Positions 7,976-16,653 of a stretch of DNA of 37,921 nucleotides are shown piece by piece. The notes under the pieces were generated by a model. The model saw nothing but the letters and a program-made list of their open reading frames with translations. It made no database searches and was not told where the DNA came from. Made by a program: the position numbers and the translations under genes. Source of the DNA: Desulfuromonadales bacterium. GTDB taxonomy: Bacteria; Desulfobacterota; Desulfuromonadia; Desulfuromonadales; DASPGW01. Where the stretch lies: contig DASPGW010000189.1 of NCBI GenBank assembly GCA_035620395.1, positions 1 to 37,921 on the forward strand. The letters are read 5' to 3'. The number at the start of each line of letters is the position of its first letter. Within the stretch, counting starts at the first letter, position 1.

Positions 7976-9573
7976 CGCACGACGGCATTTTCAGGATCGC
8001 CCCCCGCCGCATCGGCGTCTCCCGCGGGAGCGCGGATGAAATGGGGGTCAAGGCCTTCGATCTGGCGCGCCTGGCGCGTCTCGGGCTTCCCGTGCCGCCG
8101 GCCTTCGTCCTGGGAACCCTCCACTGCCGCCGCTGCTACCGGGCTCCGGAACGCTGCCGCAAGAACCTGACCCGCCTGCTGGAAGAGCAGACGCGCTGGC
8201 TCCAGTCGGTGACGGGGCTGGGGTTCGGCGATCCCCGCCGGCCGCTGCTGGTTTCCGTCCGCTCCGGGGCGCCGGCGTCGATGCCCGGCATGATGGATAC
8301 GCTGCTCAACATCGGCCTCTGCGATGCGACGGCCCGCGGCCTGCTGCGGATGACCGGCAATCCCCGGCTGGTCTGGGATTCGTACCGCCGTCTCATCGTG
8401 AATTTTGCCGAGGTGGCCTTCGGCGCCAGCCCGCAGCCGTTCGCCGCGGCGCTGGCGGTGGTGCTCGGCCGGGAGCAGGCGGAGCGGCCGCAGGACCTGG
8501 ACTACCTGAGCCTGGCCGAGCTCACCCGGACCTACCTCCAGCTCTTCCAGGAACTGACGGGAAAGCCGTTTCCCCAGAACCCTCCGGAGCAGCTCGAGCT
8601 TGCCGTGCAGGCCGTGATCGCCTCCTGGAACGCTCCCCGCGCCGTCGAATACCGCCGCCTCTATGAACTGCCCGACGAGCTCTGTACCGCGGTCACCATC
8701 CAGCAGATGGTCTTCGGCAATGCGGGAGGAACCTCGGGTGCGGGGGTGGGGTTCACCCGGGATCCGGATACGGGCGAGAAGAGGCTCTACCTCGATTTCC
8801 TGTTCAACAGCCAGGGGGAAGACGTCGTCTCCGGGCGCGCCACCGGTTCCGACGCCGAGCGGCTCTTTCCGGCCCTCCCCGAAACCGAACAGACCCTTCT
8901 CGGCATCGGGGCCGCCCTCGAGCAGGCATACGGCGACGCCCAGGAATTCGAATTCACCATTCAGGACGGGGTTCTCTACCTGTTGCAGACGCGAACGGCC
9001 AAGCGGACGCCGTGGGCGGCGCTGCGGATGGCGGTCGAACAGGTCGCAGAAGGGCTCATCGGGCCCGGCGAAGCGCTGGCCCGTCTGCATGGCCTCGCTC
9101 TTGACGACATCGGGCGCCAGCGGCTCGCCACCGGGGAGCAGGAGCCGCTCTGCCAGGGGCAGCCGGCGGGCATCGGCGTGGCCATCGGCCCACTCGCCCT
9201 CGACCTTGAGGCCGCCCGCCGGTTTGCCGCCGAAGGGCGGCCGGCGGTGCTCGTCCGCTTTGAGATGACCACCGCCGACATTGCCGGCATCGCCCTCGCG
9301 GCCGGCGTGCTGACGGCGCGGGGGAACCGCACCTCCCATGCGGCGGTGGTGGCGCGGCAACTCGGCAAGGCGTGCGTGGCGGGTTGCCGCCCCCTGCGGA
9401 TCGAGCCGGAGCGGCGGCGCGTCGCCTTCGGCGAACGGACCCTGGCCGAAGGGGAGCCGGTCACCCTCGATTCCAACACGGGACGGGTTTTTGCCGGCGA
9501 AGCGCAGCTCGCCATCGATTATCCGACGGTCTGGCTTGCGGAAATCCGGAAATGGCAGCAAGCCGGTCGATGA
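7972..9573 (+). CDS. Truncated pyruvate phosphate dikinase-like protein (ATP-grasp plus phosphohistidine domain)
   Basis: A 533-residue relative of PPDK. Residues 91-117 hold the nucleotide-binding signature of the PPDK ATP-grasp domain (VSVRSGA, SMPGMMDTLLNIGL), and QTR ends that domain near residue 343. The swivelling phosphohistidine domain carries the catalytic H456 in RTSHAAVVAR. True PPDK is about 870-900 residues and continues into a PEP/pyruvate-binding TIM barrel; here the chain ends about 78 residues after the His, so no PEP-binding domain exists. The protein could phosphorylate its own His from ATP, but the acceptor is unknown. It is translationally coupled (ATGA) to the PhoU-like gene and converges on sixA, which encodes a phosphohistidine phosphatase. 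Confidence 0.85.
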   Translation: MTHDGIFRIAPRRIGVSRGSADEMGVKAFDLARLARLGLPVPPAFVLGTLHCRRCYRAPERCRKNLTRLLEEQTRWLQSVTGLGFGDPRRPLLVSVRSGAPASMPGMMDTLLNIGLCDATARGLLRMTGNPRLVWDSYRRLIVNFAEVAFGASPQPFAAALAVVLGREQAERPQDLDYLSLAELTRTYLQLFQELTGKPFPQNPPEQLELAVQAVIASWNAPRAVEYRRLYELPDELCTAVTIQQMVFGNAGGTSGAGVGFTRDPDTGEKRLYLDFLFNSQGEDVVSGRATGSDAERLFPALPETEQTLLGIGAALEQAYGDAQEFEFTIQDGVLYLLQTRTAKRTPWAALRMAVEQVAEGLIGPGEALARLHGLALDDIGRQRLATGEQEPLCQGQPAGIGVAIGPLALDLEAARRFAAEGRPAVLVRFEMTTADIAGIALAAGVLTARGNRTSHAAVVARQLGKACVAGCRPLRIEPERRRVAFGERTLAEGEPVTLDSNTGRVFAGEAQLAIDYPTVWLAEIRKWQQAGR

Positions 9574-9638
9574 GCAGGGAGACCAGGTCGGGGCGAAGGG
9601 CGAGCTGCAAGAATGGTGGAAATAAGCCTTCCGGAGAG

Positions 9639-10136
9639 CTACTTCTGCGGGTTTTTCGGATAATCGAAAAAGACCTGGGTGCCTTGCCCTGCCGCCAATT
9701 CGGACCAGGCTGCGATGTCGAGATCGATGCAGACCACCCCGCAAGTTGGGATGTTGTCGATTTTAGTGCGGTTCACCACGTTGTTCAGGTCGGTGAAGCC
9801 CGGGTTGTGGCCGACCATCATGACGTGCTGGCATTCGTCGGTGAGGCCGCGCAGGATCCCGAGCAGGGTTTCCGGTGAAGCCTCGTAGATGGCGTCGACT
9901 TTTTCGACCTTGTCCTTGGCGAAGCCGATCTTGCCGGCGATTATCCTGGCCGTCTTGGCGGCGCGCCTGGCGGGGCTCGTCAGCAACAGGTCCGGCATCA
10001 TCTCTTTTTTGGCCAGGCGTTTTCCCATCAGGGGCGCGTTCTCTTCCCCTCGCTTGCTCAAGGGGCGGTCGATATCCTCCAGCAGGGGATCCTCGCGGCT
10101 CGATTTGGCGTGCCGGACCAGGGTCAATCGTTTCAT
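9639..10136 (-). CDS. sixA: Phosphohistidine phosphatase SixA
   Basis: A 165-residue histidine-phosphatase-superfamily protein. The catalytic motif is LVRHAKS (residues 6-12, with the nucleophilic His9), and a second catalytic His is in MVGHNPG. SixA removes phosphate from phosphohistidine: in E. coli it acts on ArcB and on the nitrogen phosphotransferase protein NPr. The length fits the family (about 160). The ATG at 10136 has a GGAG site. It is last in a minus-strand operon behind CHAD and CYTH, 16 bases after CYTH, and converges with the PPDK-like gene, whose swivelling His would be a plausible target; this link is inferred from position. Confidence 0.9.
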   Translation of the reverse strand: MKRLTLVRHAKSSREDPLLEDIDRPLSKRGEENAPLMGKRLAKKEMMPDLLLTSPARRAAKTARIIAGKIGFAKDKVEKVDAIYEASPETLLGILRGLTDECQHVMMVGHNPGFTDLNNVVNRTKIDNIPTCGVVCIDLDIAAWSELAAGQGTQVFFDYPKNPQK

Positions 10137-10152
10137 GACGGCTTATTCTCCT

Positions 10153-10617
10153 TTACCATTTTGAGAAAGGGTGACGGACGAGATTGGCGTTGTAGTAGCG
10201 CGGATCATGGGAGACGTCTTCGCCGGCCCAGTCGGGAAGGGAAAAGGCCTGATCTTCGTCGGCCAACTCCACCTCGGCCAGGGTCAGTCCCTGGTTCTCC
10301 CCCAGAAACTCATCCACCTCCCAGACCAGGCCGGCATGCTCGATACGGTAGCGGTATTTTTCGATCAGCGGCTGCAGGCAGAGGGTGTCGAGCATTTCAG
10401 CGGCCTCCCGGGGGGGGATCCGGTATTCGTACTCGGCCCGCGCGATCCCCTTCGAGGGGCCCTTGATGGTCAAAAAGCTCTCCTCCCCCACGACCCGCAC
10501 CCGCACGGTGCGCTCCTTTTCGGCCACCAGGTAGCCCTGCCGGTAAAGCTTTCCGGTGGCTCCCCTTTTCCAGGCGGTCCCGTTCACCAGAAATTTGCGT
10601 TCGATCTCGGTCGGCAT
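10153..10617 (-). CDS. CYTH domain protein (triphosphate tunnel metalloenzyme)
   Basis: A 154-residue CYTH-domain protein. The N-terminal signature EIERKFLV (residues 4-11, ExExK) and alternating charged residues along the strands (TVRVRVV, AEYEYRI, YRYRIEH, LAEVELA) line the tunnel that binds triphosphate with metal. Family members hydrolyse inorganic triphosphate or make cAMP or thiamine triphosphate products; the short single-domain form usually fits a triphosphatase. In this operon, beside CHAD and SixA and opposite Ppx, tripolyphosphate hydrolysis is the most likely role. The ATG at 10617 follows a GAGCAGGA site. Confidence 0.88.
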   Translation of the reverse strand: MPTEIERKFLVNGTAWKRGATGKLYRQGYLVAEKERTVRVRVVGEESFLTIKGPSKGIARAEYEYRIPPREAAEMLDTLCLQPLIEKYRYRIEHAGLVWEVDEFLGENQGLTLAEVELADEDQAFSLPDWAGEDVSHDPRYYNANLVRHPFSKW

Positions 10618-10636
10618 GTTCCTGCTCTTTTCTTTC

Positions 10637-10689
10637 TGGATTTTACTTCGTGTTCTTCCCGTCTTCGCGTGAGACTGCTTTTCCAGGTT
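10637..10689 (-). repeat. Half copy of a CGCGAAG dyad element, abutting the CHAD stop codon
   Basis: Read on the minus strand, the sequence from the CHAD stop codon onward (ACCTGGAAAAGCAG, then TCTCACGCGAAGACG, ending GAAGTAAAATCCA) nearly matches the left arm of the element at 18020-18147. Only one arm is present. It fills most of the 71-base gap between CHAD and CYTH. Confidence 0.75.
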
Positions 10690-11714
10690 TATTCGGGCAC
10701 AGATGGGTCCGTCGGCGGCGGAAACAATTCCTCGAAGAGCCTGCGGTTCCTGCCCCGGCAGAACCCTGCGAAGTGCGTCTTGAATTCCTTGCGCACCCGC
10801 TGCTGCTGTTCAGCCAGGCTGGCCACCAGCATCCCCATGGCGATGAGGGTCGCGGCCGGGGTTTCTCCTTCGTCGACCATTTGTTGACTGAATTGCCGCA
10901 AGGCGGCCCCCTGCACCTCCAGGTCCTGAAAGGCGCCGAGGTTCTCTTGCAGAAGCTTCAGGGCAGCGATGAGCTTATTGACCTTTTTGACCGGATAGAG
11001 CGGCTGGAAAAACTCCAGGAGGTAGCGCAGTTTCTTGCAGCTTCTGCGCAGTTGGTGCAGGTCCGTGGCCGGCGACGCCTTGGTGATCGCCTTCCCCTGC
11101 CTGACGACCCGCCGGTAGACCCGCGCGATCTGCTCCCCCGCAACCTCACTGACCGGCCGCCTGGCATTGGCCAGGGATGTTTTCGCCGGGACGTCCGCCT
11201 CCAGAAAAGCTCGCCAGCCATGCATCAACTGCCGGTAACGGTTGGAATCGAGGGCCTTGACCAGCGCTGCCTGCTCCTTTTTCTGATGGCTCTTCAGGAA
11301 ATCATGCAACGGCTGCAAGTCGTTCTGCACTGCCTGCGGCAGTCTGGCCCGGTAATCCGGCAAGTGCAGCAGGTAGACGTCGAGGTCGCGGGTCGGGCCG
11401 GTGACCTCCCCCAGCCAGGCAAACCCGGTGCGGAACCGCTCCAGCGCCTTTTTGGGGAAAACGTCCCGGATCTGCCCCAAGGCAGTGCGCGTGCGGCGCA
11501 CGGCAACCCGGAAATCGTGCAGATATTCAGGGCCGAGGTCGGCCATGGCCCCGGCTTCGTTGGCCGTCAGGGCGCCGAACTGCTGCAGCAGAACGGCTTT
11601 GGCGGCGGCATCGGTCCGCATGGCCGCATCGAGCGGTCGACCTGTAAGCCTTGCCGGTGGTGGTGCCGGGCCTGTATCCCGGGGGATGAGAAGCTCCCCC
11701 TCCTGCACAGCCAT
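10689..11714 (-). CDS. CHAD domain protein
   Basis: A 341-residue helical protein of the CHAD family (conserved histidine alpha-helical domain). The two characteristic repeats are visible: LHDFRVAVRRTR near residue 65 and LHQLRRSCKKLRYLL near residue 220, each rich in His, Arg and Lys on one face. CHAD domains bind polyphosphate and localise to polyphosphate granules; they are often fused or adjacent to CYTH, as here. The ATG at 11714 is used; a GTG two codons earlier (11720) is an alternative. The start lies within 10 bases of the stop of the small Lys-rich gene, so the two are probably co-translated. No export signal. Confidence 0.88.
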   Translation of the reverse strand: MAVQEGELLIPRDTGPAPPPARLTGRPLDAAMRTDAAAKAVLLQQFGALTANEAGAMADLGPEYLHDFRVAVRRTRTALGQIRDVFPKKALERFRTGFAWLGEVTGPTRDLDVYLLHLPDYRARLPQAVQNDLQPLHDFLKSHQKKEQAALVKALDSNRYRQLMHGWRAFLEADVPAKTSLANARRPVSEVAGEQIARVYRRVVRQGKAITKASPATDLHQLRRSCKKLRYLLEFFQPLYPVKKVNKLIAALKLLQENLGAFQDLEVQGAALRQFSQQMVDEGETPAATLIAMGMLVASLAEQQQRVRKEFKTHFAGFCRGRNRRLFEELFPPPTDPSVPE

Positions 11715-11721
11715 GCTCACG

Positions 11722-11886
11722 TTACTTTTTCCCTTTCTTCCCTTTCTTGTCCTTATCCCCTTTTCCCTTGATCTTAGCGGGTTTGCAAAGATGTTTCTTC
11801 TTCTCGCTGACGGCCTCGCACTTCTCGCACCGGAACGCTCCCGCTTGCGGTTTGGCTTCGGATTTCCCTTTCAGGCAGGACCCCAT
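11722..11886 (-). CDS. Small Lys-rich Cys protein (54 aa), first gene of the CHAD-CYTH-SixA operon
   Basis: A 54-residue frame with four cysteines (C4, the CEKC pair C20/C23, and C34) followed by a tail made almost only of Lys, Gly and Asp; 18 of 54 residues are lysine. A ribosome site (AGAGAGG) precedes the ATG at 11886, and a good -10 box lies about 50 bases upstream, so it is the first gene of the operon. The Cys spacing suggests a small zinc knuckle. The basic tail could bind nucleic acid or polyphosphate, an idea supported only by the adjacent CHAD gene. I do not recognise a named family. Confidence 0.75.
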   Translation of the reverse strand: MGSCLKGKSEAKPQAGAFRCEKCEAVSEKKKHLCKPAKIKGKGDKDKKGKKGKK

Positions 11887-11931
11887 GGTGAAAACCTCTC
11901 TTCGGCATGTTCATCCTCGCTTCTGTCGGCT

Positions 11932-11960
11932 ATTATAACAGTGGCAGTATTTGCTTGCAG
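11932..11960 (-). promoter_or_regulatory. Sigma-70-type promoter for the CHAD-CYTH-SixA operon
   Basis: On the minus strand a perfect TATAAT (11932-11937) is preceded at 17 bases by CTGCAA (11955-11960), a weak -35. Transcription would begin near 11925, about 40 bases before the ATG of the Lys-rich gene. It lies in the divergent gap shared with the Ppx/GppA gene. Confidence 0.5.
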
Positions 11961-12051
11961 GGAATCTGCTGTGGGTGCCCCTTTTTAACAAGGCGCTAAC
12001 CGAACGGTGATATGCTCCTCTCCAGATGGTTTTCATGCTACGGAGTTCCCG

Positions 12052-13587
12052 GTGACCGGAGAGAAAAAGCGTCTGGCCGCGATCGACATCGGCACCAATT
12101 CCATCCGCTGCATCGTCGTGGAAGCCGATGCCGGCGGCAAATTCAATGTGCTGGATGACGAAAAGGCGACGGTCCGTCTCGGCGAAGGTCTGGCCGGCAG
12201 CGGCGAGATCTCCCCCGAGGCCTGGCGGCGGGCCGAGGCGGCCCTGCTGCGGATGAAGAAGATCGCCGAAGGCTATGGGGTGCAGTCCATCGAGGCCGTG
12301 GCCACCAGCGCCGTGCGCAAGGCCCGCAACGGCGAGGCGTTCGTCGAGGCCATGGCACGGGCTACGGGCGTGCAAATCGCCGTCATTTCCGGCGACGAGG
12401 AAGCGGAACTGGTGGCCCTGAGCGCCCGCAGCAGCCTCGACCTGGAGAACCTGCGCTGCGCCCTGGTCGACATCGGCGGCGGGAGCCTGGAGATCGTCGT
12501 CACCGCCGGGGAACTGATCGAGGAGATCTTTTCCCTGGAGCTGGGGGCAGTGGTGCTGACGGAGGAGTTTCTCCCCAAAGACCCCGTGCTGGCCAAAGAC
12601 CTCAATGCCTTGCGCAAGCATGTGCGCTCGACTCTGAAGAAGCACCTCGCCGGGGAGTCCTTCGACGTCCAGTGCCTGGTCGGCTCGGGGGGGACCATGA
12701 CTACCATCGCCGGCATGGTCATGGCGATGCGCAAGGAGCAGTTCAGCTCGGTCCACGGCTACGACGTGCTGCGCTCCGAGGTGGTGCACCTGCTGGCGAT
12801 GCTGGAACGAAAAACCCTCAGGGAGCGCAAAGCCCTGCCCGGCCTCAGCCCCGACCGGGCGGATATCATCCTCGCCGGAGTGGCCGCTGTCGATGAGGTG
12901 ATGCGGTACTTCGGCGTCAATATTCTCAGGGTCAACGAGCGCGGGGTTCGTCAGGGGCTGATCCTGAAGAGCCTGGAAAAGCACGGGCTGGCACCACTGC
13001 CCGAAGCGGCGAAAAACCGGATCGCTTCGGTCTGGGATTTTGCCCGCCAATGCCATGTCAACGAAAGCCACGCCGGGCAGGTCGCGAAACTGGCCCTGGA
13101 TATCTTCGACGCCGTCGGCCCGGCATTCGGCCTGGAGAGCCGCAACCGGCAGATCCTCGAAGCGGCGGCGATTCTCCATGACGTCGGCTATCTCATCAAT
13201 TACGAGAAACACCACCAGCACTCCTACCACCTCATTCGCCACGCCAACCTTTTCGGTTTCTCCCCCCGCGAGAAGGAAGTCGTCGCCAACCTCGCCCGCT
13301 ACCATCGCAAGAAGCTGCCGCGGAAAAAGCACGAGAACTTCGCGCTTCTCCCTCCCGAGGACCGGCGGCTGGTCAAACAGCTGGGTGGCATTCTGCGCCT
13401 GGCCGACGGCCTCGACCGGCGGCGCAATCAGGCCGTCGAGGCGCTCGACTGCCAGCTCACCGACTCAGGGCTCTGCATCACCCTGCACGGCCAGGAGGAT
13501 CTCTCCGTGGAAATTTACGGTGGCGAGACCAAGAGCGATCTGTTCGAGGAGGCGTTCCACTGTAAAGTATCCCTGCAGAGTGACTAG
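12052..13587 (+). CDS. ppx: Ppx/GppA family phosphatase (exopolyphosphatase) with HD-type C-terminus
   Basis: A 511-residue member of the ASKHA-fold Ppx/GppA family. The N-terminal phosphate-binding loop AAIDIGTNSIRC and the second loop VDIGGGSLEI (about residue 140) are intact. The C-terminal third is an HD-like helical domain with ILHDVGYLI near residue 375 and RYHRKK further on. The family removes terminal phosphate from polyphosphate or converts pppGpp to ppGpp; sequence alone does not separate the two. The GTG at 12052 with CGGAG six bases upstream is preferred; another in-frame GTG at 12007 would add 15 atypical residues. It is divergent from the CHAD-CYTH-SixA operon, which argues for a polyphosphate role. 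Confidence 0.88.
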   Translation: MTGEKKRLAAIDIGTNSIRCIVVEADAGGKFNVLDDEKATVRLGEGLAGSGEISPEAWRRAEAALLRMKKIAEGYGVQSIEAVATSAVRKARNGEAFVEAMARATGVQIAVISGDEEAELVALSARSSLDLENLRCALVDIGGGSLEIVVTAGELIEEIFSLELGAVVLTEEFLPKDPVLAKDLNALRKHVRSTLKKHLAGESFDVQCLVGSGGTMTTIAGMVMAMRKEQFSSVHGYDVLRSEVVHLLAMLERKTLRERKALPGLSPDRADIILAGVAAVDEVMRYFGVNILRVNERGVRQGLILKSLEKHGLAPLPEAAKNRIASVWDFARQCHVNESHAGQVAKLALDIFDAVGPAFGLESRNRQILEAAAILHDVGYLINYEKHHQHSYHLIRHANLFGFSPREKEVVANLARYHRKKLPRKKHENFALLPPEDRRLVKQLGGILRLADGLDRRRNQAVEALDCQLTDSGLCITLHGQEDLSVEIYGGETKSDLFEEAFHCKVSLQSD

Positions 13588-13674
13588 CCGGTACAAACCT
13601 AGAAAGAACCGACCCTGTCCGAATACCCCCCTTGTGCCACCCCCACGAAACGCTGGAAACGCCGCACTCCCCGA

Positions 13675-13703
13675 TAAAACAAGGGCGGCCCATCGGCCGC
13701 CCT
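13675..13703 (-). terminator. Rho-independent terminator after the cupredoxin gene
   Basis: A perfect 9-base-pair stem (AGGGCGGCC / GGCCGCCCT, 13682-13703) with a 4-base loop. Read on the minus strand it is followed by TTGTTTTA. It lies about 87 bases past the stop of the cupredoxin gene and also sits between convergent transcripts, ahead of the end of ppx. Confidence 0.7.
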
Positions 13704-13789
13704 CTGCGTTCCTGCGCTTTCACTTGTGTTCTCGCCCCTTACGGCGTCCTTCCCCCGCGCTTTCGAACAGGAGCGGTTTAAGGGAAATG

Positions 13790-14200
13790 TCAGGGCGTGC
13801 CGACCCTGATCTCTCCCTTCATCCCGAAAGACGGATGGAGCGGCTTGTCGCAGTGGAAGGGGTAGGTCCCTGCTCCGAGGGGGGGCAGCGGGATCTCGGT
13901 GGTTTGGCCAGCGGGCAGATCGACGCTGGCCAGACTCTTCCCTTGCGGGTCGAGGACCGTCAGGTTGTGCCCCATTCCCGCCACGTTTTTCACCTTGAGC
14001 ACCAGGGCATCTCCCGCCCGGGCCTGGATGAGATTCGGTTTGAATTCGAAATTGCTGGCTTCGATGGCCACCCCGACTTCCCCCGGAGGAACCAGGTAGG
14101 CGGCCGGTCTCACGGCGCAGCCCGCCGCCAGGGCAGCCAGGCAAACTGCCGCCAGGACGAGAGCGAGGCTGTTCCGAACCAGAGAATCGACGATCTTCAT
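13790..14200 (-). CDS. Cupredoxin-domain lipoprotein (blue copper type)
   Basis: A 136-residue exported protein. A hydrophobic leader ends in a lipobox (LAAGC, acylated C28), so the protein is predicted to be anchored in a membrane. The mature part is a single cupredoxin beta sandwich with type 1 copper ligands H78 (GMGHN), C117, H122 and M127 (HCDKPLHPSFGM). It would carry one electron in the periplasm. It is adjacent to and in the same direction as a small cytochrome c, 32 bases downstream of it, a likely electron-transfer pair. Relatives include the plastocyanin/azurin superfamily and the copper domains of nitrous oxide and cytochrome oxidases. Confidence 0.85.
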   Translation of the reverse strand: MKIVDSLVRNSLALVLAAVCLAALAAGCAVRPAAYLVPPGEVGVAIEASNFEFKPNLIQARAGDALVLKVKNVAGMGHNLTVLDPQGKSLASVDLPAGQTTEIPLPPLGAGTYPFHCDKPLHPSFGMKGEIRVGTP

Positions 14201-14232
14201 GGTGCAACCTCCTGTTTAGTTGCCGTGGCGGC

Positions 14233-14556
14233 CTATTTCAGGCTCTTGAGATAATCCACCAGAACCTTGAGATCCTTCTCGGGCAGGTGGGCGAAGGTGG
14301 GCATCATGGTCTTGGGGTTTTTCCCCTTGGGGTTGACCAACTGCTCGCGGATGTCCTTTTCTTTCAGCCGCGTGCCCATGCCTTCGAAGGCGGGAGCGAG
14401 GGTGCCGCCTTCACCGGCGAGCTGGTGGCAACCCTTGCACCCCAGGGAATTGATCAGTTCCCGGGCGCGTGCATCGTCGGCCGCCAGGGCAGGTGCCGCC
14501 AGGGTGAGGCTCAGGGCGGCTGTCGCCGCCAACTTCATCGTTCTGGTCATGTTCAT
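14233..14556 (-). CDS. Small periplasmic class I cytochrome c
   Basis: A 107-residue precursor with a cleavable signal peptide (residues 1-26, ending ALAAD) and one haem site, CKGCH at 40-44. The distal axial ligand is M84 or M85 in KTMMPTF. The mature size of about 81 residues matches small cytochromes of the c5/c553 kind. The start ATG 14556 is chosen because it leaves a normal signal peptide; the frame continues upstream without typical features. The cupredoxin lipoprotein gene follows, and the pair could shuttle electrons to a terminal reductase or oxidase not found in the window. Confidence 0.88.
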   Translation of the reverse strand: MNMTRTMKLAATAALSLTLAAPALAADDARARELINSLGCKGCHQLAGEGGTLAPAFEGMGTRLKEKDIREQLVNPKGKNPKTMMPTFAHLPEKDLKVLVDYLKSLK

Positions 14557-14670
14557 GGCTGGTCCGGATTCCTTTCTGCAGTTGATGTCTGAGGTCTGGC
14601 ACTCTGGAAGGATACCCGAAGCCATCGGATTTGCAACGTCTTTTCTTTTTTCCGGCCAGCTGAAAAAGGG

Positions 14671-14699
14671 TTGAAATCCGGGCCGCCCCCGGCTACTCT
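14671..14699 (+). promoter_or_regulatory. Possible promoter for DAHP synthase
   Basis: TTGAAA (14671-14676) and TACTCT (14694-14699) are separated by 17 bases, 36 bases before the ATG. The -35 is good and the -10 is weak. Confidence 0.3.
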
Positions 14700-14734
14700 A
14701 CAGAATCCTCCAGCCTCGTAAAGGAGAACCGGTC

Positions 14735-15743
<1,009 letters not shown>

Positions 15744-15745
<2 letters not shown>

Positions 15746-15769
15746 GCTCGAGGCTCGAGGCCCGAGGCC
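15744..15769. repeat. Short heptamer tandem repeat
   Basis: The heptamer AGGCTCG occurs twice in tandem from 15744, then once as AGGCCCG, then a partial copy. It begins inside the TAG stop of the DAHP synthase gene and lies in the convergent gap before the metallophosphoesterase. Confidence 0.5.
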
Positions 15770-15801
15770 AAAGTCTTTGACCCGGGATCTTGGACTGTCT
15801 T

Positions 15802-16653
15802 TCAGGCTGCGTGCAGCCTGAACAGGGTGATTTCGGGGCGGCAGAGAAAGCGCACCGGCAAAACGCTGGTGCCGATTCCCCGGGTGACGTAGAGAGGGGT
15901 GCGCGCTGTCCCCACCCGGAAGAGACCGGAATAAAAGGTTCCGGAGAAACGCGGCAGAATCGGCGGCGGCAGAAAGGGGAAGCGGACCTGGCCGCCGTGC
16001 GTGTGGCCGCTGAGAATCAGGTCGGTTCCGGGCGGCAGCAGGCTGTGGTCGAAGGCCGGCACGTGGGACAGGAGGATGTTCAATCGTGTCGGATCGCTCT
16101 GCTGCTGGAGGTGGACGAGACTGTCGGCCGACGACGGATAGTCGAGGCCGAGCACCGAAGTCGGGATCCCCTGCAGATCGAGGTCGCGGCGCTCGTTGAT
16201 GAGCAGGCTGACGCCGGCGCCGGCAAAATGGCGCCGCAGATTTTCCCCTTCGACCCTGGCCCAGTACTCCCAGTTTCCCTGGACGGCGAAGACGCCGTTG
16301 GGCGCCCGCAGCAGTTCAAGAAAATCCAGAGCGCCGCGGACGTTGCGGCTGCGCTCCAGGTAATCGCCGGTGAGCAGGATGAGGTCGGGGGCCAGGGCGT
16401 TTGCCGCCGCCGCCACCTCCCGAAAGTAGTCGTTGAAGGTGCGGATGTGCATATCCGAGAGGTGAGCGATGCGCAGCTCCCGGCCGGGGGCAACCTTCGC
16501 TACCGTCAAATTGACTTCCTGCACCTGAAAAAGGCGCGGTTCCAGTAATAAGGCGTCGGTGAGGACGGCGCCGCCGACGGTCGCTGCCCCGCCGAGGAGG
16601 AAAGTCCGCCGCGAAATTCCGCCTCTCTTGGTCTGTTCCGCCTGTTCCGTCAT
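15802..16653 (-). CDS. Tat-exported metallophosphoesterase
   Basis: A 283-residue calcineurin-like phosphoesterase of the YkuE/YaeI type. A twin-arginine signal (SRRTFLL, residues 14-20) and hydrophobic stretch predict export through Tat. The dimetal motifs are all present: D67 and H69 in LSDMHI, G96-D97 in LTGDY, G126-N127 in QGNWE, a His in LLSHVP, and SGHTHGGQ. YkuE relatives act on membrane phospholipids or UDP-sugar lipids; the substrate here is unknown. The gene converges with DAHP synthase and diverges from the flavodiiron gene. Confidence 0.88.
   Translation of the reverse strand: MTEQAEQTKRGGISRRTFLLGGAATVGGAVLTDALLLEPRLFQVQEVNLTVAKVAPGRELRIAHLSDMHIRTFNDYFREVAAAANALAPDLILLTGDYLERSRNVRGALDFLELLRAPNGVFAVQGNWEYWARVEGENLRRHFAGAGVSLLINERRDLDLQGIPTSVLGLDYPSSADSLVHLQQQSDPTRLNILLSHVPAFDHSLLPPGTDLILSGHTHGGQVRFPFLPPPILPRFSGTFYSGLFRVGTARTPLYVTRGIGTSVLPVRFLCRPEITLFRLHAA

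Noticed and set aside
10650-11771. Long plus-strand open frame opposite the CHAD gene
   Set aside because: It is a shadow of the CHAD gene with no ribosome site and an unnatural composition; CHAD has clear family motifs.
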